NCBI GenBank assembly: GCA_905178155.1
Contig: CAJINV010000016.1
Location: 1,687,102 to 1,751,101, forward strand
DNA length: 64,000 bases
From: Amoebophrya sp. A120
Lineage: Eukaryota > Sar > Dinophyceae > Syndiniales > Amoebophryaceae
Direction: 5' to 3'
The notes below the pieces were generated by a model, which was not told the origin of the DNA, did not search any database, and saw only the letters and a list, made by a program, of their open reading frames with translations. Below are positions 24,101 to 35,703 of this stretch, in pieces. Made by a program: the position numbers and the translations under genes. Numbering within the stretch: the first letter of the stretch is position 1; each line of letters starts with the position of its first letter.

Positions 24101-26903
24101 AAAATGAAAAATCCCCCCTCCCCATATCGAAATGGAAATCTGTGATGCAGGATTTGTGTACACAAATCGGATCTGTCTTGCGGTGGAGGACTGCAGACAG
24201 ATACAAAGCCCGGAAAAGGGTGGCTTGGGGTAGGTACTTAGCATGGCAGACGTTTGCCCTAGTAGCGTAGCAGCAATACAAATCGCCTGCGAAATGCAGC
24301 GGAAGCCCTGGCTTTGCTCTCTTGCAAGACAGACTCGATTTGTGACCACAAATCAGCATCACAAATTTTGAAAAGCACGCCTTTTCGATACATATGGGGA
24401 GGGGGGATTTTTCCTCACAATATGCTCAAGCCCATCACCACGTTGGCCTGATTCTCCGCGGTGGGCGATTGCGCGGTGTTCACCACGTCGGCGGTGTAGG
24501 ACCTGTCGTGGGGGGGTTTACTTTGGAAGGTGGAATCTAAGGAGGAGCCCTTGGATTTTGATTGTTTTGCTTTTGGTTTCCTTTTCCAGGGCTCGAGCAT
24601 GACAACATGCACCAAGAAAGCCAGGTGCGGGATCAGGATCTTCATATGCTGGTTCATCTGCTCGCGGTATTGGTAAAAACATATCCGTGTTCTTGTAGTA
24701 GTTCGCACAATTTGATTTTCTCTACAACTTGTTCTCACCTGTCTCCTAGTATGTCTAAGCTCGGCAGCGTTTGCGGCAGGATTTCCCGCACACTGTCCCG
24801 CAATTCTGGCACCATCATTTTCCCGGCCCCAGACGCCGGCTCGCCGTCGAGCAGGCCGTTTAGATTGAGATTTTTGTTTCCGCGGTTGTGCGCCGAGGGG
24901 GAGGTGGCCGGACTGTTACCTCCGACGTTGGTCGTGCGGTTGCGATTACCGTTCTGCTCCAAGGTAGCCAACGTGAGCGGCGTTAAGGAGGAGAGAACCT
25001 GTTTTTTTAGGCATGGGAAGAAGTTGATATTTCATGTTTCTCATGCAATTTTTATGCGATTCGTAATGCCAATATCGAGGATTCATTTCAAGGTAAATCG
25101 CTCGCACTAATACGTCTATTACTATTCGTGAAGACACTTACCTCCTCAGTCGCCGTGCTCGTGCCGCCGCTTGCTTGTCAGGGTATGGGCTTCAAAACAA
25201 GTCTCTGTCTCCATCAGCACTTCTTAGTCATAATCTGCCACATCATCATACATGAGTCTTTCATGACTAAGGCACAATGACATGGTACATCAAGCTCCTG
25301 CTCCACGATATATTTTGCAATAAGTAGATACTCCGCGTAGCCGCGCCAGCATGGCATATTCACTGCGCGGCCATTTGCCATTCTTTCAACATATGCAGCT
25401 TGTTCACAACGCGTGCCCCCCCGCATGTGCTAGTCTTGTCGGGAAGAGAAATTTCATCAATGAACAAGTGTTAAATGCTGATGATGGAAGAGAAATTTTG
25501 CGTGTCATACCCGAAATGGAAAGTCCGTTAGCGGGGAACAGCGGGGAAAAGTAGGTTTGCTGCACTTGGTGAAAAGACTGCACCACGTGGTGACTCCGCA
25601 TGTTGGCCCGAATTTTCTTGCTATCGTCCCAGGGACACGTTCGGTTTCGCAACTGCAGCGCGGCGGAAATGGCGTCCTCGGGGTTGTAAAACCGGACGTA
25701 CCTAGGGTAGAGATGCTGAGTCTCAACATGTGAAATTCAAGTACCGCTACAACCATGCTTATGCAAACCAATGTGAAAATACAAACTCAACCTTGAGAAG
25801 CAGAATGAAAGATTAAGAAACTGTAACTGGAACTGGCGCAACTCAGAAAAAAAAAGAACTTTCCAATACCACACTCTGGTTCTGTTGAGCGTGTTATGCG
25901 TGCCGCCCCAGAAGGCCAGCGTGGGCGCTACCGCAGTAGAAGATGCTTTTCCAGTGTCGTCTTTCGTCCCCGAAGTAGATGTTGTTGCCTGGTTATTTTT
26001 TGTGCTTTTGCTTTTCCCCTCCACATTGCCGCCGTTCGCAGTGTCGCCGGCCTCTACTTCTGCGGAAGATGAGGACGCTCTCCCACCCGCAGATGACGTG
26101 GAGCCCGGCTCTACTGCCTGTTTGTTTATTTTCGTACTTCTACTCGCAGTTCCACCCCCGCCACCCACACCAGCTTGGTTCGCTATCATCCGACTGAGTG
26201 AATCCTTGGAGACGATGGTGAATCCGATCTCCTCAAACAGGCCTGCTAGCACATTCTTGCTGGTTCTCAGCGGGATGTCGTGGAGCAGCAGCGTGTCTCG
26301 GCGCAGCTCCACCTTCAGCGCTATCCGCTTGCTCGTCGGGTCGTAGGCAATCACGTTTTCCTGCGCCAGTTCTTCTAACGCCTTGGAAACCTGGCCCTGA
26401 AACTCCTCACTATGGTTCGAAACCCGCCCCCGGGTGGACTTGTTATTTCTGGTGGTTGAATTTGCATTTATTCCACTGCGCGTTGTGTTGTAATTCCTTG
26501 CTGTAGAGCTGCTGCTGTTCCCACTTTCCTCGTTCTGCGAGATCACCATCTTGTACTGCGAGTTCGCATCTGATTCCGATAGTAAAGCCCCCGCAGCTGC
26601 ACCGGAAGACATTACGCCCCCCGGCTCGGTCTTCACGTCCTCGCTGTTGGTGCGCTCCGTGCGGACCTCGAAGTTGTTGTGCGGGTTGAGGGTTTCCACA
26701 TCGTCCCCGTCATCGGTTTTGTCCTTGTCCGCCACCTTGTCGCAGACAAAGTCGAAGTGCAGGCCCAGCATGGGGTCGAGGTTCTCCGTAATGGAGTCAT
26801 CGTGCTGGAGATTGCTGTGGGAAAACAGGTTGCGCAGAAAGTCCGTGACAGCGGTGTCGCTGTTGTTCTGCTGCTGCTGCTGCTGCTGGGTACCATCCGA
26901 CAT
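21104..26903 (-). CDS. La-related RNA-binding protein (LARP4-like)
   Basis: Probable mRNA-binding protein with a divergent La motif and an RRM. Exons: 26903-25870, 25701-25511, 25173-25142 (32-bp micro-exon), 24998-24739, 24502-24423, 24096-23814, 23532-23494, 23173-22961, 22760-22648, 22497-22210, 22025-21104; the sum is exactly 1,145 codons. Residues about 15-60 (TDFLRNLFSHSNLQHDDSIT then ENLDPMLGLHFDF) resemble the La-motif start. VSKALEELAQENVIAYDPTS then RIALKV fits its end. The RRM follows: RDTLLLHDIPLRTSKNVLAG (RNP2-like), and across an intron VWYVRFYNPEDAISAALQL (RNP1 position). An inserted Ser/Gly/Lys linker splits the RRM. The rest is Asn/Gln/Gly-rich with DPNTGLVMWSPDGGQKWYP and a final Lys/Gly-rich basic tail. 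A Q7 run follows the start. The La plus RRM pairing is from family knowledge; the subfamily is inference. Confidence 0.75.
22498..22647. mobile_element. Intron-like TIR element, family A
   Basis: TSD GCTGT. Excision joins ...FNMQEQ to QAPTGGAGMYD... in the La-related gene. Confidence 0.9.
23174..23493. mobile_element. Intron-like TIR element, family E
   Basis: Ends TATTACAATGAAAAATGCCCCC and ...GGGGGGATTTTTCTTTTTGATA. TSD AGTGG/AGTAG. Excision joins ...LNDPNY to LMQRYSFD... . Confidence 0.88.
23533..23813. mobile_element. Intron-like TIR element, family B
   Basis: TIR TATTTAAAAACGTCCCCACC against GGTGTGGGGACGTTTTTA. TSD GGGTG. Separated from the family E element at 23174 by a 39-bp exon. 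Excision joins ...TWVPP to YDEPMLNDP. Confidence 0.92.
24097..24422. mobile_element. Intron-like TIR element, family E
   Basis: TIR AAAAATCCCCCCTCCCCATA against TATGGGGAGGGGGGATTTTT. TSD TGCTC. Excision joins ...NVVMGLS to TSLKKTNN... . Confidence 0.92.
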
Positions 26904-29131
26904 CCTGCTGACACAACTTCGATAATTCTGAAGTAGGTCACTCAGAACTTAGAACAGCAGTTGCCTCGGTTTGCTTTTGCCCGTCGGATATTACAGCCGC
27001 TACTCGGTTGTGGTAACTTTGTCGGCAGCCGCAGTCGCGCCCGGTTATCGTGGTTCTTGTCCTCTTTCACCAAAAAAACCAACACTGCAGTTCCTCCGGC
27101 ACGAGCACAAGTAGGACTATTTGTCTACTCTACTTATGTTGGACGCAAGTACGAGTGCTGCAGCTTCTTGATCTTGCCCTCGGTGCTCCTTGGGGCAGTT
27201 ACTAGTACTGCAACAGCTGTTATTGTGATTGCAGTGCTGCAGCTGTCGTGAAACCAAGCCAGGTTTCGGACGACCCGGCCGCTACGGGTCTTCGCGCATT
27301 CTTTTTACGGTTGCACACTAGGATCTACGTCGCCATGGCCAAGGGAGTGAGTACGGCATTCGCGTGCCTTGAAGCGAATTCTCCTAGCTAATGTATTTTT
27401 TCGATCGCAATCGGAGAAATATATCGTGACCCTAGCTCCTCTACTTGTTGATACGATTCTTCGGACCGACACCGATTCATTTTCATTTTTTAGAAGCGCT
27501 GTAACACATTATTCCGAGTAGAGTTGTAAAGAAACCACGTTACTTTGTGTCGTCGTGATAAGAAAATTCCCAAATAAAAAATTAATAAAAATGAAGCGAT
27601 GACAAGCTAAATAAAGGTCGACGTCGAACTACTTGAGTAACTATGTACTTCAACAAATTGACAAAATAAATCAAAACGTATGTACTAACTTAGCGTTGTC
27701 AGTTTCTCCTTTTATTTCGCTGCTGGTCGAGGAGAAACAGCTCCGTTTGAAAGGAAAAACAGCTGCAGTTTCCTAGCCGTCTAGGTCGCCGGGTGACAAC
27801 GACTTCTACGTTTTCACAGGAGCCTCAGGATCGTGTTCAACTCTCCGGCGGAAGTAGATCGCAGGATTGAGATTCTGACCTTGTACCAAATTGATACTTG
27901 CAGTGTAGTTTGTTCATTCGCTTTCGCTACTAAGCTAAAGAAGATCTTTTGACAAGAGTCAGACTTTAACCGAGAAAAGGCTAATGCTTCAGGTCATGAT
28001 AAAATCAGCAGGTACCTTGCTGCATGTGGTTTTCGTCTTTGATATGTAATCATTGCCAGCTGTAGTACAAGAACGCGGTAGCAACTGCCGAATAGGGATA
28101 CCTTACATTACTTACACTTACAAACGACCGCGTTACCACCCCTCTGCAACGACAGATATTTCGTCACTGCAATAAATAGTTTTGGATCGTGTTCTTCCGA
28201 CCAGTAAAATTATCTTGGAATTGTCTGATTAGTACTAAAGATACCTCTCATCTCCTCTCTTGCCTTGCGGCCGCGCGTGAGGCCCTCGTCCATCTTCTGC
28301 ACGCTTACCAGCGGCAGATTTTGCGCTATAATCGAGGCTCAACACTTAGTCGCTGACGTGATACGATGATCCGCACTCTCGCGGGCCAGGTGTCTAGAAC
28401 TAGAACTTTAACTACAACTACTTGTTAGGGTGCAAAATAAAACTATCTCAAGAACCAGCCAAATTCTACTATTGATCTCGCCTCTTCAGCAACCCACACT
28501 CTCATTTCGACATCATCTTTCGCGTTATAAAGATACTTATCAAAAATCATCGGCAAAAACTACAAATGCCATAATAATTTTGGCGGTACACAGACAAAGG
28601 CGAACACACACAGATTTTTACCACACAGACGGCGCCCAAACAAGCTGCCAGAAAGCCAGAAGAGGGATGCAGCCTGAAAACAAAATACACCTTTCATACA
28701 AGCTTCGTCCAGATCCAGTTGTCGGCACGTGGCATCAAATAAGTAAAACTCAGACAGTAAGAAACAAATCCTGTTCATGTTATTATATCAAATGACATCC
28801 TTTTTTCACAGTACAGTAAGTACCCTATTGGACATTGCTTTAGGCGCAGACTCAACACGGACCTAGTACAACAGATTGCTGTAGGCGGAAGACCTAGTAC
28901 TTACTTCCTTTTTATTAGAACGTGATGACTTGAGCTTTTCCTTTGCCGCTCGATGTCCATTAAGTTGACGACGCCAAGTAGAATAAAATGACTAACATAT
29001 GACTATGCTTCGCCATCACAACAGCTCTGTGCTATTAAGTATTTATGAAATGACACAGAGCTGGCACGGAGCTTTCGCTCTCTTCGTAGTTCAGGCCAAA
29101 CAAGCAAGGTAGAGCAGAAGGGATGTGATTT
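26904..29131. other. Intergenic, 2.2 kb
   Basis: No gene, RNA gene or TIR element recognised. The middle (about 27400-28250) is AT-rich with few long open frames. A short palindrome, GACCCGGCCGCTACGGGTC near 27269, could form a hairpin. Confidence 0.4.
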
Positions 29132-32100
29132 TCAAACCGGATGCGCCTCAGCAGCTTCTGGCGGCAGACTGATGGCACGGGCGTGTTGACAATGCCACCT
29201 GTCGTCTTGGTTTTGTCCCATCTCATACTCGAGGTAATATGCTGACCGACAATTCCCGTTCTTCGCCAACATACAACAGCCACCATTCATTTTGTCGTAC
29301 TTCATTTTCGCAGTGTTCCACTCCGGCGACGGTGTCAACAGCCATATGGACCGGCTGAGTTTCAGCCACGTGCGTTTAGGGATGGATTTCTCGACTTGAA
29401 ACAGCGTCTCCAAAGCGGGAGAATCAACATTCGGATCGATGCTCTCCGCGCTTGAAACCTGATCGGGCGGAAGGGGAAGGCTGGCGTCGTGCAGAAAAAA
29501 ATTTGCGTCCAGAACGCCGGCGTGAATCTATCCTGTGCAAAAGCGTCTCAGTGAACATGCCACTTTGAATCAAGGGGATGAGGCGGAAGCCTGACTCACC
29601 ATCTTTTGCGTCTTCAGAACTCATCTGTTTTCTGTAGCAACTCTACTTTTGTCGTTTTTTGTAGTGATGCAACAAAGTCGGTAAACAAGACCACCCTCAA
29701 GTCTGTATCGCCGTAAATTGTGCGCGGCATGCCCATGCGGCATCAATTCTACAAGGGGCCGCCTCCGTGTATTCGCCTTCTACGAAGGAAGGTCGTCTTG
29801 TCGAAAAATGAAAACGACTTTATCACATGTACACCATCTTCGTTATAGGAAACTTACATCGTCGTCACTGCGGCAAGGCCAGGCCATGCTGACGATTTGC
29901 TGCCTACTCCTGTATGATTCCGAATGCAAATGACTTCGACGACTTTACGCCTGATAGAGTGACGACGACCACAATTTTGTCCCTCAGCCTGTAGTCGAAC
30001 ACGGGGTTGCCCGGTATCGTGTAAGTGCGTCGATTCGTATCCTTAGTCTGGCTGGAAATTCCCAGCTCCAGTTTATCACGGATGAAAAAGCAACGCTTAT
30101 CGCCCAATGTGGCGCAACACCATATTTTCTTTTGCATGCAGGTAAGGCTAAAAATGAGACATGAACATGTAAAACATAAACAATACCAAACTCGAAATAT
30201 GAATACATCTCATGACAATCAATGACTTCTCCGTGGTGAATATGATAGATACCTAAATGAAGACAAGGTATTTTTAAGCGACTTGAATTCGAATTGCGAT
30301 CCCGATCGCCGAGCCCGAAGACTGCAACACAATAAAATATGGTGGGGCAGGTTCAGATGGACCTACAGAGCGTCTTCTGAATCTGATACAGCTTCTGCAC
30401 AAAAAAATCGTGGGAGGTTTTTCCCGCTAGCTTCTCGGACCCTCTGGGCCCGAACTTGACACCATCGTTGCTGTTCCAGCTGGCATGCACTTCGTTCCAT
30501 TTTTCCCTCCCGGCCTGCGCGTCATAAAATGCTGCGTCGAGGTTGCCGCTCATGAAAAAATCGTTGAGGAATCGAATATTCTGGCATGACTCGCTCAAGA
30601 CTTGCAATCTCAAGCGGTGCAACATGAAATCAAATTCAAATCAAGAGAAAGAGCTTTGCGGAAGAAAATCAGTATGGACATGGACGATTACATTGTTACA
30701 CGGTGTCACTAGCTACAGTTTTATACATCATGCCCAACTAAGCACTACTCTTTGTCTTGCTCAAAATTGTTCGTATAAATATAATGTTAATGCATAAATT
30801 AGCCGTAGCCGTGGGCTCCGTCCCTGCTTGTAATTAGAAGGAAGTTCAACGTCCCTACATTGCAACGCTTGCCACTGCAAAATTTCTGCTTGTCATACCT
30901 TGTGGTGCGAGCTTCTGTCCCAGTCGGAAGACACAGTACCTTTATTTTCCTCTCCCCAGACGGCTTCTTCATTCGAATGAGTTTTGGCTTTCCCACTTTC
31001 GCACACCGGCTCTCCCCCAGGCGTTTTAATCTTCCACACCCCGCCATCGCACTTTTGGAAACGTTCTGCTTTGATTTCCCGCAATTCAGGAACTAAGAAG
31101 ATCTGCGGAACAATCCTAGGTACGCCGTCGCGTCCTCCGTTGTCGTCTGAAAATACACCCATGCCTTCCAACAATATGCAAGGCAACAAAAAGCTTAGTT
31201 AGTAGTGAAAGTTTGCATCGACGCAGAACATGCAACAAGAGTAGAGCCACGCTTGCCTTAATGCAGCACCACCGAGATGGCCTTTGCTCTCCATGACCGT
31301 TGTGGGTATCCGAAAGGCAATTTATTTCCTTGTCACACTCATGCAAAGCCAAGTTGGCACGTACATTGTTCAAGCGGACCCTCATCGAAATCCCTTGACG
31401 CCGTCGCCGCAAGCAATTTCTGACATAAAAGGAAATCTACGGGCCAACTTGTCATCTAGTCATTTCATGATGAAGCTCACACTAACACAGCTCGTTGCCT
31501 GAAATAAATAAAGCGTCGAGAGTTTGCATAGACCGCAACAGTGGGGAACAGAGGAAGACCACTTTCTTGAAAATGGACTCACGCCACATAGACTCATCTT
31601 GCTTGAAGGAGGGGTCGTTCATTTCTTTCCGGAGCTCTGCTTTCACATGTTCGTTCAGCGTCTCTCCAATTCTTTTTGCCGATTCTTCAACACCTGGCCT
31701 AACCATCATCCAATGCAAAGATATCGTCTTCTATTTTTGCGCGGGAGGCCAAGCTACAAAACTATGCACAGAGACACAGCACCGCCAACATACAATTTGC
31801 TGATCATGTAAGTAGTCTCCTCATCCGTGCCAACAAGACTCAGTATTGTTTCTGCTCCTCGACGTCAGCAGCGGAATGATATGCCGATGGCACGCAGTTC
31901 CTCGAAAGGAACTGTGGGCTGTTGCTATTCGATTTTGCGTTTGGAACCTGAAGCTGCATCGCGCTTCTTCAATTGAAATCAAACAAAACTGGTTGAAGAT
32001 ACTTCTCTCTAAAATGAAGGCACCATATCAAACAGCTCTGGCTTTTTTCTGTGGCAGACCTCGAGATGAGACAAGAAGAATGTTAGTCTGTGCATTGGAT

Positions 32101-34382
32101 AGGCGGCGGGTCGAAGTCCAGTCGTTTCTTTCCGTCCGCCATTTCTATCTCGTCTTTCGAAAATCGGTTAGAGGTGCGCATCACAAGAATTTGCTTTGGT
32201 GGCGTGTCCGCAGACTGTTCGTCCGGTTTCGCCGATGGTTCTGGCTGCTGGAGGTGCCTTCCAATTTCCGAACTCCCTGGTGGCTGGTGCTGCGCATCCC
32301 CCAAGTATGGAATGCAAATCGTTAATCAGGACGACGACCACGAGCGACACGAGATAAAAGAGTGTAAAGAAAAAAACAGGCGGATGCTTTTATTTGCTTT
32401 TACCGATGCAAACGAAACATAGAGCGTCAGCGTTTAGGCCAACACCCTCTACTTCCGATAATTTAGGCGGCGACGAACTTTTGGATACCCTTGGCTTGTC
32501 AACGTTGTTGGCTTTAGAAAGAAAAACGCTCCACGTGACCGGCGTGGTCGTATACATAGCATTGATTTGCAGTGCGTAGACCTGGCTTGCTGCTGCTGGT
32601 AGCAGCAGAACCGCGTTGAGGAGCAGATTGAGGAAAAGGCGACTTCTGTTCTTCCTCGGTGGCCGGTTTTAAAGGAGTCGTCACGGGACTCCTGCGGTCA
32701 CCCCTTTCAGAACCAGCACCAGCTTCAGCAGCTAATGCTCCTTCTGCCGGGTGCACAGGTGGAGGTTGTGGCCCACCGGCGGTGAGCCACCACGCTGCAG
32801 CAGGGTGCGTATTCCCTGTGACAGTGTTTGCTGCTGGTTGTTGCCCCACAAGTTGAGAATCATCATGATCTTCAGAAGGCGCTGGCGCTTGGGCTTGCTG
32901 GTCTTCCTCACGAGGACGAGGACGATCACGCCCCGGAATGTCTATAACCTCTTCAGGGCCGGAAGCAAACGGAACATGTTTAGCAGCCACAACTTTGCCT
33001 TTTGCTTTTGTACCCTTTCCTGGGGAGGGAGCCCCGCCAGCGTCACTTGTTCCGGCAGGTGCTGGGGGTGGCGTCAGAGAAGCTTTTGGAGCATCTTCGG
33101 GATCTCCACGAAGAGCAGAGTCCCCAGACGGCGGTGAGGAAAGAAGATTCGCCGATTGCCTAGCTCCTGCTCCGGCAGCACCATGCTGCAGTGGTGCGGA
33201 AGGTAGTGTCGTAGACGTACTACTTCCTGCGGGTGGCTCTTGACCAGCACCAGCAGCTGCATTCGCGGCGTCCGCGGAAGCGTCAGCAGGCGCAGCTGGC
33301 GGCGGAGAAGCTTTTTTGGGATGAGGAGCAGCACTTCCTGCTTTTTGCGGCACTGTGGACAGATCATGATCCACCGATTGCAGAGCACCATGCTGCGCTG
33401 CCGCACTTTGCTGGTCAGCACCTCCACCACCAGGCTTCTGGGAACGTGGGGTCGTACTTGTAGCCGCTGGAGGTCCAGCACCTTGATGACCAGCACCAGC
33501 AGAAGCAGCTCCAGTCGCCCCGCCCGGTGGCAGAACTGGAAAAGGACCACCTCCGCCAAGCCGTTGTACCGGCGCGGAGGACGCCAGTTTTGATGGCGGG
33601 CGCTCTTGCAGACGCTCCTGCGGCGCTGGATGCCGTGGATCGTTACCTGCTGGAGGTTCTTGCGCATTTTGACTTTTAGCTGTGCGCGTGTAATTCGGCG
33701 CTCCTTCGCTACCACCATCACCACCGCAACAACCGCCTCCTGTTCCCTGACCAAAGGCTTCCGCTTGCTTGGCTGACCGAGGCGCCAACGTGTCTTTCTG
33801 CAGGACGGACGACACAGGAGGGGAAGGATCGTCTGCGGGATCTTCCAACAAAAATCCCCATTGTTTTTCATCGGGACTGCTGTCTTCACATTTATTCGCC
33901 TCCAATGGGGTGCCGTCGCATGCGAAACAGCCGAGTTCGAAGCCGCCATCGCTGTTGTGCTCGGGCTGGTCGGTGTTCTTGATCGTGTCCGTGGGGCTCG
34001 TCGTGTCCATGACATTCCTCATGCTGTCCGTTTGCACGGCAAGGACGACGAACGAGGACCCTTGATCGGTTTCGCCCGTGATCAAATTTTTACCGAGGAA
34101 CGACAAGGGGGCCAGCAGCTTAAGCGGGTAGGAACTGACGACGTAGTTCTTGCGGCAACCACGGCGCAACACGCGCGGTGCGCAGAAGATGCTGAAAAAC
34201 ATTCGGCCGGAAGTTCTTGTTGATGTGCCGCGTAGGCAGCTTGCGACTTTCCCTTTTGCGAAGTTGTTCCCCGGATAGCGTTTTGCAGGAATCCGAACCG
34301 TCCTTGTCTCCACCACGGCGGCGATCGCTGTCGTGTGCCGCCCGCCAGGCGTGCCCATGCTGCTCGTCGTGCCACAGTACAT
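29132..34382 (-). CDS. Probable histidine-phosphatase-superfamily protein lacking catalytic histidines
   Basis: Composite model of moderate certainty. Exon 1 (34382-32556) is a 600-residue Pro/Ala/Gly-rich region. A GTATAC...CAG intron leads to exon 2 (32289-about 32102), which ends in KQILVMRTSNRF and LDFDPPP. Further pieces: about 31698-31485 (VEESAKRIGETLNEHVKAEL, then SPLLRSMQTLDALF), about 31160-30902 (QIFLVPELREIKAERF), 30609-30361 (VLSESCQNIRFLNDFFMSG), 30130-29927 (YRLRDKIVVVVTLSGVKSSK) and about 29635-29132. The order RHG...DPPLT...SPLLRxxQT...PELRE...VVxHG is that of phosphoglycerate-mutase-like histidine phosphatases. Here RHG reads RTS and the late His position reads TLSG, so the enzyme should be inactive if my alignment is right. 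Some splice sites between pieces are uncertain or non-canonical, and exon 1 might be a separate gene. No complete TIR element lies inside. Confidence 0.55.
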
Positions 34383-35703
34383 TGGTTGAAGAAGAAGATG
34401 AGCAGTCTCTTGTAGTTTTTTCCTCTAGCTATTTTTGTTCACGCGAGTTTACTGCGGCGGTCGCTGGGTGGATGATAAATAAACCTTGTTTGCAATCACT
34501 CCGTAAAAGAAGAGAGTACTGCTGATCTCGGCAGCAAAGACGAACCCCAACGCTGGGTCGTTCTATCTTTACAAGAAGTCGTGTCACAAAGGGGGGTTGT
34601 GGTTGTTTGACTCGTGGGTCGGAGTCGTAGAAATTAATAATTGTGGGTCGCAAAAAATACAGGAAAGAGGACAAACCTGTTCTGTTTGCATGTAATATTC
34701 TAGGCTTGTACGACAAGAGCTCTCCGTTGCTTGCTGCTAATCATGTACGTCTGCGGCATTGCCAACAAGCAAAAAAAAAGCCAAGAACGAAACCGCCATG
34801 CAAACGAAGACTCTCACGAGCACCAGCCTCGCAGGCTCCATAATATCAAAAAGACAGGAACGAAACTAGCAGCGCAGCCTCGACCACCGAATCAAGGATT
34901 ATATATGCGCTTTCACGACTGACATCTTCGAAGCCGACCGACATGCTCGAAGTCTATTTTGTTCTGTGGACGAGACAAACAGACACGACGACAGAGCATC
35001 TTTTTATTGCTGATAATGTCCTGCGCGTACAGACTCGCACGATGACCGAAACAGGGTTGGTTCCTTCAAACTCAGTGGAACGAGAATTATTTTCTTGAAA
35101 ATCAGAGCAGTGGACGCAGAAGTGCTAGTGGTATTTTTGTGTTCGAGGACTTCATCACGAAACAGCACCGATACGACACCACGAACGAGCATTTGTGGCA
35201 TAGAATCCGAGCTCCACAAGGGGGATCGACGTGGTCGGTGCAGACCATGAATGCGAAGCGACGAGAAGTTGTTTGGAGCGACAGGGCATGACTACGGGAG
35301 GGACGACGACTGAAACGAAAAACTGTAGAATCGTTTTTCTAGAAGATCTGGAAGCGAGGACGAGTCAAACAAACAACGGAGTGCTGAAGATGTGGTACCT
35401 CCTCTGAATTTCTTTTCTGCGCTTCTCCTTCGGCTTGATAGATTCTGCGACAGTGCAAGAAGAAGCCATACCCATAAATATCAACAATATCATTCGTGAA
35501 TTATTTTTCATCTTCTCCACTCTGTTGTTCTACGAACTTACTACGTCTACTGTTACTGTATTAAAGCAATATAGCGCTTCTACGGACCTCATAGTGCGTA
35601 GATCCGCTTTTCAATAGAAGTGGCTGTATGTAACATACAGCCACTTCTCTGCATTTGTCCATCAATTTTCCGTCGCAGCAGTGGTCATTAACTGATGCAT
35701 TCT
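34383..35703. other. Intergenic, 1.3 kb
   Basis: No gene recognised. A short inverted repeat, GAAGTGGCTGTATG then TAACATACAGCCACTTC, lies near 35620-35652 just downstream of the next gene's stop (for minus-strand genes) and could be a 3'-end hairpin. Confidence 0.4.
35620..35652 (-). repeat. Inverted repeat downstream of a minus-strand gene
   Basis: Arms AGAAGTGGCTGTATGT and ACATACAGCCACTTCT, nearly perfect with a tiny loop, about 50 bases past the stop of the 35704-37034 gene. A 3'-end or processing hairpin is possible; a dead short inverted-repeat relic is the alternative. Confidence 0.45.

Noticed and set aside
27265-27300. tRNA-like hairpin GACCCGGCCGCTACGGGTC
   Set aside because: Only one stem; no T-arm, D-arm or anticodon arm in the right places.
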